Source of the DNA: Angiostrongylus vasorum
Lineage: Eukaryota > Nematoda > Chromadorea > Rhabditida > Metastrongylidae
Length of the DNA stretch: 64,000 bases
Assembly (NCBI GenBank): GCA_018806985.1
Contig: JADANN010000369.1
Span: 1,988,501 to 2,052,500, forward strand
Reading direction: 5' to 3'
Under the pieces are notes generated by a model. That model saw only the letters and a list, made by a program, of their open reading frames with translations. It had not been told where the DNA came from and did not search any database. The position numbers and the translations under genes were made by a program. Positions 35,101 to 50,500 of this stretch are shown here, in pieces; the stretch's first letter is position 1, and every line of letters begins with the position of its first letter.

Positions 35101-38100
35101 CTTTATGAAAAAATGGTACACAAAATCACACTAGAGAGAATTCTCATACTCTTCCACGCGAACTTGAACATTTAAAAGAACCCTCACCTTGACGCCAAAA
35201 TATCTCCAAACTACCTACCAAAGAGTCTAGCTAGAACTTTAAAACCTATTTTTCTAGTCATCACAACCAAAAAATCAGTGAAAATCACCTATGAATTGAA
35301 GCGAGCCTCGCCCACAAACACCTTCCAAGTCGTGTCGTCAGATGAGCAGGCTTAAAGAGAATTAAATATGCTCAGTGTTCAGAAAGCAAAAAAGGAATAT
35401 AGTCGTAGTTCACATGAGCATTGAGACCTGTTTAGGTTAGGCAATGAAAATATAGCTTTTATATGTAAAAAAACATCCACTGAAGAGTATTCTTCAATAA
35501 AACTCTACATCACTTGCCGATGAAGACACTCCAACCAGTGTATTAAAAAGTGTCGCATTTATGGCGTGTAGTACATGGCTACATAGCTGTATTGTCAACG
35601 CTGCGTTAAGACGAGACGCTCGGGCTGCACGCAGAGTGCCGTCAAGTAGTGATAACAGCTCATCTAAAGCATATTTAATGCAGATAGAATGAAAATAGAA
35701 ACAACGAAAATAGACTGAAGGTGGCAGAAAATAAAAAGAAAAGAGGAAACACAGACGAGAGAAGAAAGAGACGAGGCATAAACACGAATGGAACAAGTTC
35801 CACGGAATCGCACTTCTATTGCGTTTCGTATTCTTTTATTCCAGTAACGATATGTGGTATTCACTGACAGCAAGGAAAGTTCATAAGAATGCAATCAACC
35901 CACTGCTTCCATCTTCAACAGGAATTGTGACGTCCAACATCTTTTTACAACTAGGTCGAAGTGCACCAACTAACACAGTACACAACCTTCGGAATACATT
36001 CTCCATAGCTGTTATTAACTGACCCACTCTGAAACAAGTGCAACTACTAAACAGTGTTCAACTACGCTTAGTTTCTGCAATAACTTAGCAATTACCTCTG
36101 AGATCGCAAATCCTGATCTCTGTCTACCAGGAACGACAGCTCGCTTGCATTCGCCAACCAGAACAATAGTTCATCTCGAGAAGTGCATTCCTGTGATGAT
36201 TCCTTCTTTACATACAATGACTTCCAACTGTTTTCTCTTTTCTGTCCAATTTTTTTCGTCAGCAGTACATAATCACAGAAGGAAAGGCCTTTCCATCTCA
36301 TTTTTCAGATACAGCATGTGATAATTTATTCACTGCCACCGATCAAATATTTACTACTTTAGCAAAACTCCAGCTCAAGCTCACGAAATGTTCTGGAGAG
36401 TGCCATCAATTTATAGCCGATTCCTTGCTAATAACTGCTTAAATGATAAAATTATGGAATAAAACCTAGACGTAAACTCATCATATTAACACAAACTCCT
36501 TTAAAATGTCACCCATTCAATAAAATGACCCAGCAACTCCTCAAATTCCATAGTATTGCTTATCTTCATTCCCATTCTAATTCTATCATTCGAAGAATGA
36601 CAAAGTTACCTTAAAAAAGAGCCTTACACTAACTTAGAAATGTGCAGAAGATGTGTTTGAAATAGTGCGTGATGTAAGCAGAAAGGCGTAAAAGTTTTTA
36701 AAATAGAAGTGCAAAAACATCCTAAATTTTCCTTAGGAACAACCTTGTTTTAGCCCAACAATCTAAGAAAATACCAGGATCAACTGTCTTTTAACCTCGG
36801 AATCGATAAAGAATTTGATCATCAAGAAAAACATTGAATTTAAGGAAGCATTATAAAAACAAAATTTACTAGGCGAGCAACGACACTGCTCCACCCTCAT
36901 GGCACAGCTTCATTTTCTCAAATTCATTGAATGTGTTCAAATTTATTTTAGCAAGTTTTCGACAGCATGCAAACAGCAGATTTTTTCCCATCTGTCTTGC
37001 ATATTTGAGGAATAAAGGACGTACAAATAAGAACACAGATTCCTCAAAACCGGTAATTTTCGTCACAATTCTTGCGTAAGCATTCTAACGACATCAAACA
37101 GAATCGTTTACTGAAAGGTCACTAAACAACATTAAGGCATTTACCTGTGAGATCTGGTTCAAATGATGAGCAATACGTGTGAAGAACTGTACCAAATACG
37201 CTTTTGAGTGTGAATGGAAGAATCTTGATGCTAGATACAACGAATAGGCAGGCGACAGCCTGAACGGACCAGCATCCGTCCATCCTCTTGACATCACCTT
37301 AATTCAGTACTACGAGCCTTACATGTTCAATTAGAACTATGTGAATATATGTGCGATTCCTATTTATACTGTAACTACCTGTGAGCTATTTGGTTATGAG
37401 AGCCATTTTTTATTCAGTGTTACTTGGTACGTGAATGATCGACGCTCACTACTTGCGCGAACACCAATATAAATCCCATTTGACTGCTACTTTGTTAAAA
37501 GGGCAAGGTTCGTTTCCCCGAGGTCGTTGCAAATCTATGCCACGCCGTTTTCAGTCATCACAAGTAGGCGCCGATCTCTCTTGATAGGAATCCTTCTTGC
37601 TCAACAACATTCCTCCAACATGGCGATGACCCTTGTCACCCATTCACCTTCAGCTTCCTGCCTGATGGATAGAAACGTCGTACCCTTTGTCAGCGTTGAA
37701 AACCCCACGGTGAAGATACGCCCCCCATTGCTGCAAATTGCAGTTTAACATGGAAGAACACTATCTAGATATGATTATATCTTGAAAGCGAATTTCACTA
37801 AGTTTTCAAACAAAATCTTGAAAAAGGTACATACCTCAGCGAGATAATCCCAAACTTTGTAATCACCAATATGAAGTGAAACTGGCAGGTTGGTGCCCAA
37901 ACCACACGAAACAGGCCCAATTCCATTGAAGGCTTGACCTGGAGCCGCAGTTTGGGTTGAAAGGATGGTGCCAACTTGATCGGCATGATGTCGAGCAGTT
38001 GATGAAGGGGAAAGCCTAAACATTTACAGAAAAAAATATACGGTAAACCTAAACTAACCAACAAAATGCAGTAAGACACAAATTACTACAAGACAAAACG

Positions 38101-41100
38101 TAAACAACGGCCTACGTTTTACCAACTCATGTTACTCCATGATTAGCTAATAAAGCAACTTGTGCATCCAAAAATTTTGAATCGATTAGTTAAAGCGTAG
38201 TTGTGTTAAAAGAAAATAGACACACTTCATGCAAAAGACAACATACAAGAGTGGTAGATAAGAATTAAAACCGAAGGCTAGTCAGCTTCAGCAAGATATT
38301 AGTAATTTCATGCTGATCTTTGTATTACCTAAAAAATTGATGAATATTGTCCTAGTTATAATCAGTTGTGATACTTACAGTGCTTTCAACTGATTGGGCG
38401 TGATCGTGCTCTTCCAAGGATCATATAAGCTTTCTAGAAGACCATGAGCGGAGCTGTACCGCTTCATTTCCAGTACAACCACAGATTAGCTAAGTTAACG
38501 GTAAATTTCGAACGTCGAACACGAAGCCAAAAGATACGATAAAAGAGATAAAATAACGAAAAAAAAAGAAGTTAGGAGACACGAAATTCTAATTTAATAA
38601 TATCAATACTCATCATATAAGTTGAAAACAGCCATCTCCAAGAAAAAATGTGCAGAAAAATAGGTCTAGAGAAGTAAAAACTGGTGCAAACCACGATCAG
38701 CGAGTTATTTCAATGTGTTTTTGACAGAAATGTAATCAATAATACCTACTAGATTGATGGAAATCTTTAAACAGGGTTCAGCAGCTGCACATAATTTTCC
38801 TGTTGCATGCCAGCTATCAGATGAATAACACCTTCTTTGATCATTAATGCTGACGTTAAAAGACAGTCGGCTTGAGAAATATCAGATGATTATCAACTAA
38901 TACTAATTAAATCTAGTGCAAAGACTGCTATAGATTGAGATCGAAAGTGATGGCGTGTTTCATTACGCTTTTTCGTTTCACTATAACTATTCCTACCACA
39001 TATGCAGATAATACATAGTCGCGAGTGGTTTCCGACATTTATCTGATTTACTATAAACAGTTGTCTACCTCTCCTATGCATTCTCCCCACAACTGTTTTG
39101 CGCAAAAAACATAGGCCTAAATAACCTCATTGCATCGAAGCGCTAACGTCATTCACTAGCTTCACATTCTAAAGCCACCACAAAATTTGTTAAAACCCAA
39201 AAGCTGGTTACTTAGAGTCTTACACAATAATTTGATGTGACTCTTGACCCTGTATTCACATACTTTTTTTTATTTCATTTGATCCGTCTTCACATCTACT
39301 GTGCGGATCCTACCACTTCTCACTTCCAATTCGTTTCCCGGCATCCACTGTCCACGAAGACCTTCCAACTTTTACGTGTGGCTTGGGCTGCTGCTTGAGG
39401 ATTTCCATCCAATTCTCCCTGGAGTCCTGCGATAGCTGGGGTGGAGCGTTCTCAATTGGATTGCAAAAAGTGATTTTTTCCCAGACAAGTCCGGTACCAA
39501 TTTCCCGACCTCGAAGGGATGACAGGCTTGGTTGCCCCAGAGCGTAATCGAACTAGCACCATGCTCGTGATGACGGACATCACTACCACTGTGCTATCCA
39601 CCCACTGTATTCACATTAAAACTTTCAGTACTATTAAAATCTTTTATCGATACCTCACACATCACCGAGTATCATTTCAATACTGATGCAGTAAGAAACC
39701 GATAAGTTTTTGTAATAGTCATAGATTAAATCCAACATCGGAGCGTAAACAAGTGAAAGTAAAAAATAAAAAACAGGTCAATTTCTACAATAATTAAGCA
39801 ATGATTGTTGGTATGAGGTAATAGCATTTTAAAGCAACAAACAGAATCAATTTCTCAACAAACTTCTTTCCTCACCCAACACGAATGAAGCAACCAGTAG
39901 TGAAAATTTTAAAGCTTACCACACATCGTTAACTTACATAACAAGAACCAGTATTAAAACTTGACTACAGAGGGAAAATAAGGGGAGGGTTCCAGCACAC
40001 GAACTACTCTTCTAAACCGACAGTAATTTGTTTACCTACAAGAGTTCAGCTCTAATCCTGCTGTACCCATTCGAAAATATTCGTTTAGGAACACATTCAT
40101 CGCATTTACTATTTTATTTACTCCTATTTACTATATGTTACTATGGTCTACAATACAACAACACTGCTGTCAGCACTTGGAAATGTTAAGCAGTTGGTCC
40201 ACTTCGATATCGCGTCTACCTGTTCATTCCATAAAATAACAATGACCTATCACAACGATTGTAAATGAGACAACAATTTCACACCAGTGGAACTACCAGT
40301 CGATGAACTTACCCAAAAAAGGTTTCTTGCAAATAATTGAGCATAGAGAACAACTTTTCACAGTCTAAACCTTACGGAACATTCGTATTGGACAAGATAT
40401 TGACTGATTACAAAAAGTGCAGCAGAAAATCTCTATGTGGCAGAACAAACCACTGAAAATAAAATGAGCTGTGCAGTAAGCCTCGCTCAGTAGCCTTATG
40501 TGTGCATTGGTCACAATACAACTTTTGAGTTATGGGTTAAAATAAGGGAATATCTTGTAAAGAAGGAGCGCGTGTGCGCAGTGGTTTGAGGCACCCTGCG
40601 ACACACACGTGGAATTGATCCCCCGCCCATGGCCCACCAAGCTTTCCATCTCTCCGGGGTCGGCAAATTGGTACCAGACTTGTCTGGGAGGATAGCAACA
40701 CTGGCTCGATACATCGATAGGTCACCGCGAGTCATTGTAAAGGCCAGATATGCATTCAGTAACCTCCAACGATACTTAATGAAATCGAATGCATGGCGCA
40801 TCCCTCAGAGATTGATCAATGCCGAGAGCTTTATCTTTTATCCTGTAAAATTTTTATATGCGCTTGCGACGAAAGAGCAAACCTTTTTCGTATAAGTACG
40901 TGGATCCTCAACTTCTATAATATAACGATCGAGAAATTACCAGAAGTTATTGAAAAACCAACTTCTGATTTCATGCATTAACACTTAAGAACCTATTCGA
41001 ATTAACTTCCAGCCACGCGGTGCAAAAAAATAAAGGCGGGCTTCTAAATTTAAACAACAAATCTCAGATCACAGTGCACTTTCTTAAGTCGAGTAAAAAG

Positions 41101-42102
41101 TGTTAGAATTCACAAGTCATTTCCTATAAGACATACGCCCACCTGCTTTACTACAATGAATCTCTAACTTTCTGAAATCCACCAAACGTATTTTGTGCAC
41201 TTTTCTCACCGAAGGTCATATTTTGAAAATGAAAGCATTTGAACAAGCGGTGTTTCGTCGAGTGGAACAAGATGAGGTTCGCAAATGAGCTGCTGATGTC
41301 TACGGTAACCGGGGTTTTGTTGGAAAATTTAAAAGTTAAAAATTCGTTTTCACTGCTTTAGAAATTTTAATCGTGAACCATTTGAAACAAAGTTAGAAGT
41401 CAAATAACAGTTATAGAGAATCATACTCACTAACAAAGAACTCAAATAGATAGAGCAAAGTCTCTGTCACAACCCGATCACGTTTTCGATTCCTCAAGTA
41501 CTCTAGTTACTGAATCGAAAAATTGCCAGCATTATGCGAAAAACCAGTTTCGGGCCCTACGTGCTAAACACTGTTAATAAAAAAAAACCAAGACTCCATC
41601 CATTGTCCCACTACTAAATACTGGTCTTTCGCTACCAAAAAAGCACTTCACTTTGTGAGACAGCGCCAATGCAAGAGTTGAACGACATCTGAAATCGAGA
41701 TGAGGCGTATATGTAGCAAGGTTTTTGCTGTGATTTATATCTTAAATCTGATAGCTACGGTATTAGCCGTAGTCAAAAATGAATGAGCATTCTACGCAGA
41801 CACCAATGTTTTGAATGAGAGCGGATGGAGAACTAGCCGATATGTGAACGAAAACTCATGAAGCAATAATTTCTCGCAATTGGCGATATGAAGTAAAAAA
41901 CAACGAGGTCAACATGAAACGAGTAAAAGTTGCACCAGCATTGTTTCGTACAGACGACGAAACGACCAGCAAACTAAACATGTATACATTACACATCTTT
42001 TACATATACATATATACACGCACATATATATATACACATATATATGTACACGTATGTATATGTGCATATACACAGGCATCTGCATATACACACACGTGTA
42101 AC

Positions 42103-42164
<62 letters not shown>

Positions 42165-45100
42165 GCGAAGCGTGCGCCATGTTTACCAATCAGATCAGTT
42201 GGTACATACCAAAAACAGAGCTCTAAATGAACTCTAAGATAAAAGCTAACTACAATAACCATTTATAAGAAGTAAGAGATAGTTCTTACATAATCTAGGT
42301 CATAAAATAAAGCCAAAAGAAACCGAAACAAGTGAGGTCTTCCTTACAATTAAAAGTTTCAAGCGGTTTGAACTCTATTTTTTGCACAAATGTTGGCCAT
42401 ATAAATAAAAAAAAATGTATTCGTTTGTTAATGTCAGAAGAATTTCATAAAAGAACGAGCCTAGCAAATTGTAAAAGTGGATGTCAAGAAGAGAATGCCC
42501 CTCTGATAAAGTGCAGTCCATTCTATTACAGGCAAGCACGAGTAGACAACAGCACTTGAACGAGACATAGCAGCGAAAATAGCTGATAACGATGACCGGA
42601 GGACGAGCCGCTAGGCCTGTTCTGTGTTAAAACGTACGGTTATATTAATACTCTACATTCCCTAGGGTTAAAAAATTAACCTTTAGACTTTCGCTGACAG
42701 TAGCACGAAGATGAAAACAATGAATACAGGCTAGAAAGCGATGACAAGGATAGCCTTCACAACAATCAACGGCATACAGTATATAATTCAACAAAACTAA
42801 TAGGTCACAATAGAATATTGTGACAAAGAACAGTTTCAATTATATGACACACTTGCCAATAACTTGTGTTATTCCTGACTCCCAAATAACACTTGCTGAT
42901 AGCATTTGGATGGCTTGCTCACTAACCATAGTAAATGAAAACAAACCTCAAGTAAAAGAGATGGTATTTAGAGAATTACCAATATAATTCTTGTTTGAAG
43001 TATTATGAGTATTACCAATATTATGTGAGAGGTGAAAATGGAAATTAATACTTATAGGCTATGTAATGAGAAATAGTTAAATTACGATGGGAATCCAACG
43101 AGCAGACGTGAACTGGATTTACCACTGACGTTCATCAACGTAAGTGCCCATAGCTCATAATAAACACACAATCCAAGATAAAGCTATCTAATGACATAAG
43201 CAATAAGCGACGGTTTTCTTCCATCAGCATGTAACAGAAAGATGATTGGACAGTGACGTCTAGCATGAATGCAAGCACTGCCAATGATTCACTTGGTAAA
43301 CACACCATGCTAATCACACAAATACGAATTTCACACATACCTCATCTAAACTCCCATACTTCTCCATAAAACACTGTCACCTTGGAATTTTCACATCCAT
43401 AAGAAAATCTTAGGCCCGCTATTGATGAGAATAGTCAGTGTCGTTAGGAAATTTTTAGTAATAATATTTCACCTTCTTGTTAATTATGGTTCTATAAAAT
43501 TGATAGCAGTGCCTTTTTTGAATCACTGAGAAAGAAGGGACGCAAAAACGGCTTGACACATGCGTAGAAGCTAAATATGACAAAGCCAGTGATAAAAAAA
43601 CCAAACCAATGGTAAAAATTTTTTTCTGTAAAATGAAAAAGAAATGGATCATACATGGCTGGATGAGATCGAAGTATAATTGCGAAGAGCCAGAAAATGC
43701 CATCTATGACAAACGAGCAGTTTAGAGAATTTCAGGAATTACCGATATTTAAAAAAAAGGATAAACGATAAAGTTGTCGGCGTTGATTAATCCGTCAGGG
43801 ATGCGCAACGAATTCAACTTCATTAAGCATCGTTGAAGGTGACAGAACGCATATCTGACCTTTAAAATGACTCGCGGTGGCGTACCGATGTATCGAGTCA
43901 GTTCTGCTACCCTCCGAGACAAGGCTGCTACCAATTTGTCGACCGACCTCAGAGGGATAAAAGGCTTGGTGAGCTTAGGGCGTGGGGATTGATCCCATGT
44001 GTATTGCAAGGCGCCTCCGACCACTGCGCTACACGCGCCCTTCCTATGTCATTTTTTGAAAAAATGAGCATGCAACGCATGACATCGAAAACCATACTGT
44101 TACGACACAACACTATATGCAAAATGACATTAACCAACACTTCCAATATTGTGTTCAAACAGAGGACACACAGAAACAAAAACGAAGCTCAGTGGAAGAA
44201 ACATACCTCATTGGATTCACTGCATGTGAAAGCGTGCTGTAATCGGAATGACGAAGTCCAGCAACGTCTCGAGGCTGAAAAGGTCAGAAACTTCTAAACA
44301 AAAGAAGGCAAAGCTTTTCACGCCAAATACCGAATTAAACATTCCATAAATTAGATTTCTTTCTTTGTATTTCTTACGCATACTAGATGCAGAATTAAGG
44401 CTATATGCTTTAAAGTGGATTAGAAGAGAAGTGAACAATTGTTGAATAGATGCTGCCTTCATAGAACAATTAGAATAGTTACGACAGACAGAAATGACAC
44501 TCTCTGAAGACTTTTAAATAAACCATTCTAAACTGCGATTAAAATAGGCGTTTAACCCAAATCGGCAAAACTGTACGCTGAAGTGCTGAAATTTATTGTC
44601 AATTTACTGTGCAAGAGTGCTAACAACTACTGCTTCGACAATATCTGTGGAGATCGTGCGCCACATTCACACTTGAAAACCACTTCACACATTACGATTG
44701 CACATGAAGAAAAGGATAATCCTCAATCGGAAAATGAGAATTGTTGACCTGATAAGAACGCAGCGATGGTCCGTCTCATACCGTATATTCGGAAACGAGG
44801 AACCACGTAAAGCGAAAAGGTGGCATTCGCGAGCAAGAATAGGTGAAACAAATTAGGTGCGACGTTGGCAAAGAGGTCCATACACCAACATCATGCTCTT
44901 ATTGAACAGAAAATCACCAAACGAAATGGTTTAGGTATCCCTACCTCTAGTGATAGACGATCACGAATACTATTCCATTACTAAACCCATTTTTTTCTCA
45001 TAGCAGGCTATGATCTGAAATACAATCATAGGGATACTGAGATATGAGCAAAACTCGAAACTTCAGCTCGGCTCCGAACCCACGACTATACTTACCGGAT

Positions 45101-47480
45101 GCTCAAGAGGAGAACAGGCAGAAAATCGAAGTTAAAATACTGTGATTTCGATTGCAGTTTAAGCTTAACTGGATTTAATGCCGGTTTTTGCTATTTGGGC
45201 CATTCCACTTTACAGGTGATTGCTGATAGCAACGACTGAGTAAAAACATAGCTGCGAGAAAGGCACGGCAAAGACCTCGGCTGATGTGGTGGATAGCACA
45301 TGATCTGTCGTGAAGGTAGACACAAATTCGAAGCCTAACAGAGGTCCTGAGTTTTGTTCATTTCTCAGCATCCCTAAGGTTATATCTCATTATAAGTATA
45401 AAAAGTAGGGAAAAAAGCCTAATAAAGCTTTTTCTTAACAATTTTAATGGACGAAAATCCACGCTTCTGCAGAGAAAACCATGAAGACTTCTTTCTTCCC
45501 TTATCAGCTTGATTATCAATTACTATTACAAGCCTCACATGATTTGGCGTTATTGTCCATTAAAAAGCACAAAGAGATTAAGCGTTAAGCACTAGTCTCT
45601 CTTTTAGGGAACTGCAACGCACTTGAGTTCGTTAAGTATAGCATGGATGATTGCATGCATGCCTGGCCTAATTGACCTGACGGAGTCCACCAATATATCA
45701 AGTCAGTGCCTTTTATCCTCTCAGAATACTGCAGTACCAATTTACCGAACCCCCTAATCATGGAGTTGGTCAGGCCATGAATGCGTGGTCGAACCGACGA
45801 TGACATGTGCTTCATAGGGCACCGCCAATTGCTACATTACACGCACTTCATCTGTGCAAAACGCCCGTTTTCCTCGGAAACAGATTGTCTACAAAGGACA
45901 GCAGATAACCGTATTTGAGGCCTTCTGGTTGCAGAAAGTTAGAAACAGTTCAACAGTAATGGTTTGAGCAGAATAAAAATCGTGAAAAAGTATCCATAAA
46001 TGGACCTGCACATGGACGACTGCAAGAACCACCATGAAACAAACTTAGCCCTATCCGAGAATTAAAATATAAACTTGGTGAAATTACGCTGCCTTGGTGC
46101 ACATGTTATCCGCATGTATTCCAAAAAATAAAGTCAAAACAAGTAACAGCAAGAGGTGCATATGTCGACAGTAAAGCGCCTTCTCCGATCGGTAATAAAA
46201 TTAACATTACATGCATAGATTTTGTATTGAATAAACATCTAAGAGCGAATGCACAAAAAGAAAGTTCGAGAGGCACTCCCGAGGACCATCGTCATTCTGA
46301 GTGAGTTTGGACGCCTAAGCCCACGACAAAAAAAAGCATTTTCCAGAATCAACTTGTGTAGAACTCATGCAAAGGGAAAAGTAGTTCCACCATGATCCTG
46401 TGGAACAAGGAAACAGATTTACAAAACAATTTAATTTCGAGAGATATGATGAAGAACAGAGATTTATATCGCAACTGTGAGAAAAGGACAAATAAGTGAT
46501 GAAATCTTGTCACTACCGTTCCTAAAGCCTGCAGAAAAAAAAACGGACCTTTTGTTGGCTCACGAATTGAAACAAGTTGGTCCTCCCCATTCTCAGGAAG
46601 TCTCCATCACGAAGAATTTCTGTCTGACCTATTCGGCGATTGTTTATCTGGAGAAAAAATCAGGTAATAGCTTTGAAACAATGCATAAATGCATTCAAAC
46701 AAGCTAAGTTTAGAACATACCTCGATGACTGCATCAGAAGCACTGGGGGTGATTGTAACTATTCCATCCATATAAGTAATAACACAATGCCTCCCGCGAA
46801 TTTCTGGATCATCTAACTGCAAAAAAAATGAGGGGAAGAACGGAAATTGACTATTGTGACTCCCATTATAACAAAAGTGCTACTCACACAAATGTTCTGG
46901 GCCGAAAATTGCATAAGAACTCGATCGCTGCCGATTTCAGTTACGCCACCACACAAACGAAGAAATTTATGAGGGAGCAAAGCAGAGCCATCTGAATAAA
47001 TTTCTGCTCACAAATGAAGTGATAGCGCTACTTCCACATAGAGCATCTACGGCTAATGGAGCACTTGTAAATCCAGAAAGCCGTGAAATGAAACATTTCT
47101 TAAAGTTTTTAAGATCAAGCAAACCTGCGTTAAGATACTGCAGGTACGAGCAATTTGCAGGCAAGGGAGCCGTGTCGGCAGTCTCTAGGACACTACTAGT
47201 AAAGTTTTGAGCTGAGACACTAGAATCTCTGCAAAAAGCATGTACATAGTAGTGGTATACATTATCAAAAAAAATTCTCAGAAAATTCTATACGTCACAG
47301 CAATGAATAATCGAAGAAGTTAATAAGACAGGAAACTCAACGTTAGGCTAGATTTCATAAATAACATCTCAATACTTTTCAAACTGCATTACATATTTTG
47401 TCGAACTCCAAATAAGTTTTTGCAAAGAATTCAAACAAAATGAACTGTCAAATAATGGATATACTATATATACATATATA

Positions 47481-47518
<38 letters not shown>

Positions 47519-50500
47519 GATGTGCATGTGTACGTATCTACATACGTGCAAATGTATGTGTGGGAAAATGTGCATGCTAACCGATAATGGTTTGGTTTCC
47601 TCTTTAGAGCAAGATATGTTTCTGGAACATCAGTCCCACGTACTGCCATCTGCATTAGTGGCATTTCATCAGCACCGATTATTCTGCCTTCTGTCGAAAT
47701 ATTTCGAAGGTCCGAAAGGCTCTGACTGACCTGTTCCGACGTGGTCATCTAAAAGTTCTCAGAAAGGACTAGATAAGCGATAACAAATAACACGACCTTT
47801 AAGCTAAAAACTCATGCCATAACCTGCTCTGACCAATTAGCGCACATATTTCAAATTGTGCTTCTAATTGTTGTATAAGTCACAAGGTCAGTTAAAGAAG
47901 GAGATAATGTCGGACAATCCAGAGAAAACAGTAATTATATAGATGAGATGAACTTAATGATATAATTACATTGTCGATTGCGCGTCAACTTTTTCTCCTC
48001 AGCCGACACAATTTTAAAGCACCGAAAGTCGTCCGACATGGACAAAAGTCAAATAACAAAATGATTACGGCGGAACTAACGACGGTAAGACGCTCGTCGA
48101 TACCCATGCCCAAAACAATAACAATAGCGATTTGATCAATACTGAGATTAAAGACTCTTTGACTACTTTACAAGAAGAATGACTTTTCATAGAAATGAAT
48201 TAAGCACACACAGGTGCTTTACGAACCTCCAGTTCCCTTATGCCGTCATTTTAGGGCAACTGTGTTCCACCACTGAGACAAGTGAGACCCATTATGCTTG
48301 CTCTTCCCCGCTTAGACAAATGGCAATTGTGTAGATAGTTGATGTGCTCCAAAAATTACACCAACCTCAACCAACACATAGTCAGAAGCGGAGCTTGGAT
48401 CGAAACCATACTTCTCCAAAGCTTCCAAAAGAATTTTTTCACCGCGGTCTTGCATGGAAACCAGAATTGTTACATATGGCCGTGATGGTACCAACTCGCC
48501 TCCGTATATCTTCAAACTTCCACCTAGAGTCAGAAAACGTTAACTGGTGAAAACTAATAACACAAAAGAAAGATGGGCTCAGAAAACAACCTAACTAGAA
48601 AAGGTTTACGATGTTTGGAAAGAAAACGAGAAAAAATCTTTGGTTACACAGGAGCATGCTTTGCTGCATCACGGCTTAAAAAACTCACCCACAATGCTGC
48701 ATTCAATCCCTTCAGTACTATAATTCATAAAGATAAGATGTCTAGTTCAATGTAAAAAAGAAACTGAGTAACTGCTTGGTTTAAACACTTCGCTTACCAT
48801 GACCCATCTCTTTCAGTCTTGTTTCCAGTTTCTTCTCTCGTCTTTTCTTCATTACCACTTCTGGATTAGATATTGTACGAGTAAATGAGTTAGGCGGAAC
48901 CTAAATATAAATGGCGCCAACTATTGTTGCTCAGATTTACAGAGGAAACGGTCATGTATTGAGGGCAGAGCTAGAGTAATATAGTTCATTAGAATTAATG
49001 AAGAACGCACAAGAATTGGTAGGAAAAACATAGTGCCATAATGCCAACCTGACAATAAAGATCTGTTACTGGTGCAACTGCCTCCTCTCTGCCAGAATTT
49101 ACCGTAACTAGAAAATATTTGCAGTGCCAATTGCCTTATTTAAGAAAAAACCAAAATGACACGTACTGATATCTTTCTGGTGTTTCTTCTTTATTTCCTT
49201 CTTTTCCCGTTTCGAGAATCGCTTTGTAGCTCTTTTCATGTTCTCTTCATGCGGTAGCTGTATAGTCTAAATTCAATAATGAGAGCAATGAAACTACTAC
49301 TACATGTAGTGGTCTAAAAGAAGACGTTCAGTAACCGTACCGCAAGAGGAATACTTGTTTGGCGACTTTTGCGCAACAGAAACCTGCCTTCCCGATCGTC
49401 TCTGTGCCATGTTAGCTGTACAAGTAATGGCTTCTCCTCATCGTCTAGTTTCCTCTCACCACCACTCTCGTGAAGCTGAACGTAGAAATTCAAGGACAAA
49501 TCCTCCCATTTCTCACTGATTCAAACATTAAAATAAGTTAGTTCAAGTCGCAAAACTATAATTTGCTTCTTATCAATCATATCGAATCAGGAACTTTACT
49601 AAATTAAAAAATGAAATTTCAGAAAAATCAACACTTTTCATCGTCTTAGGAACTATGTAAAACCTAACTGATTGTTTCGGAAAAAATTACAGTTTACTCG
49701 CAATAATATGAAAAAATAAATAAAAGTTTTGCTTTAACACCTTCATGAACGAAGGACTGTAGGAGTTGGAAGGTCGACAGCAATTATAGAAATGCTTTTG
49801 CCTAATCCTCTAGAGGTATATTAATACCAAACTACTGTTCTACGCCAAGCTTAAAAAGAGGCTTGTGCGATGCAGTGGTTAAAAGCGCCCTACAATACAC
49901 AAAGGATCCATCCCCGCGCCCCGGGTTCACCAAGCGCTCCATCTCTCCGGGACCAGTAAATTGGTGTCAGAGTTATCTGGTAAGATATTAGCACTGATTC
50001 GACACATCGGTAAGCCAACGTGGATCATTTCATGGGCAGATATACATTGAACCACATCCAACGATGCTTGAGGAACTCGAATGCATGGCGCAGCCCTCAG
50101 GGATTGGTCAACGCTGAGAACCTTATCCTCTTTCATGTTTGGAAAAAAACAGAAATGCGGTATGAGCAAATTATTATCGACGAAATTCAACCAGTTCAGC
50201 ACTCAAACAAATGCAAACAGTAAAGAAGAAAAGCGAAAAACAGAAGACGTTTTAAGGGATCTCGAAATTAAAATTCCATCTTAGTACAGTAAGAAGGTAT
50301 AGATTATGTTAGCAAAAATGTAAAGCCTCTAATGGTTTTTAGTTCAATCGCAAAAGTGTACTGAGCTAAGAAATCCGAAATATGTTCCCGTTTAAAGTGG
50401 AAAAAGCTAAGTCATTTTTTGAATACATATTCCCCGAAAATAACGCGACTGTGGTAAAGCAAGAGGAAGAGATCTTAATGCTTAACAAAAAAACATTAAC

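Larger units (their letters stand above)
38462..44206 (-). other. Afadin intron region, 5.7 kb, hiding at least one exon
   Basis: Holds repeat B (39270), repeat E (40130), a SINE (40566), the TA microsatellite (42000) and a minus-strand SINE (43770). Flanking exon phases (two bases left at 44207, phase 0 at 38461) require at least one further exon of the FHA-DIL linker. I could not place it. Confidence 0.5.

Noticed and set aside
41909..42262. Long Tyr-Ile frames on both strands
   Set aside because: They are translations of the TA/ATAC microsatellite.
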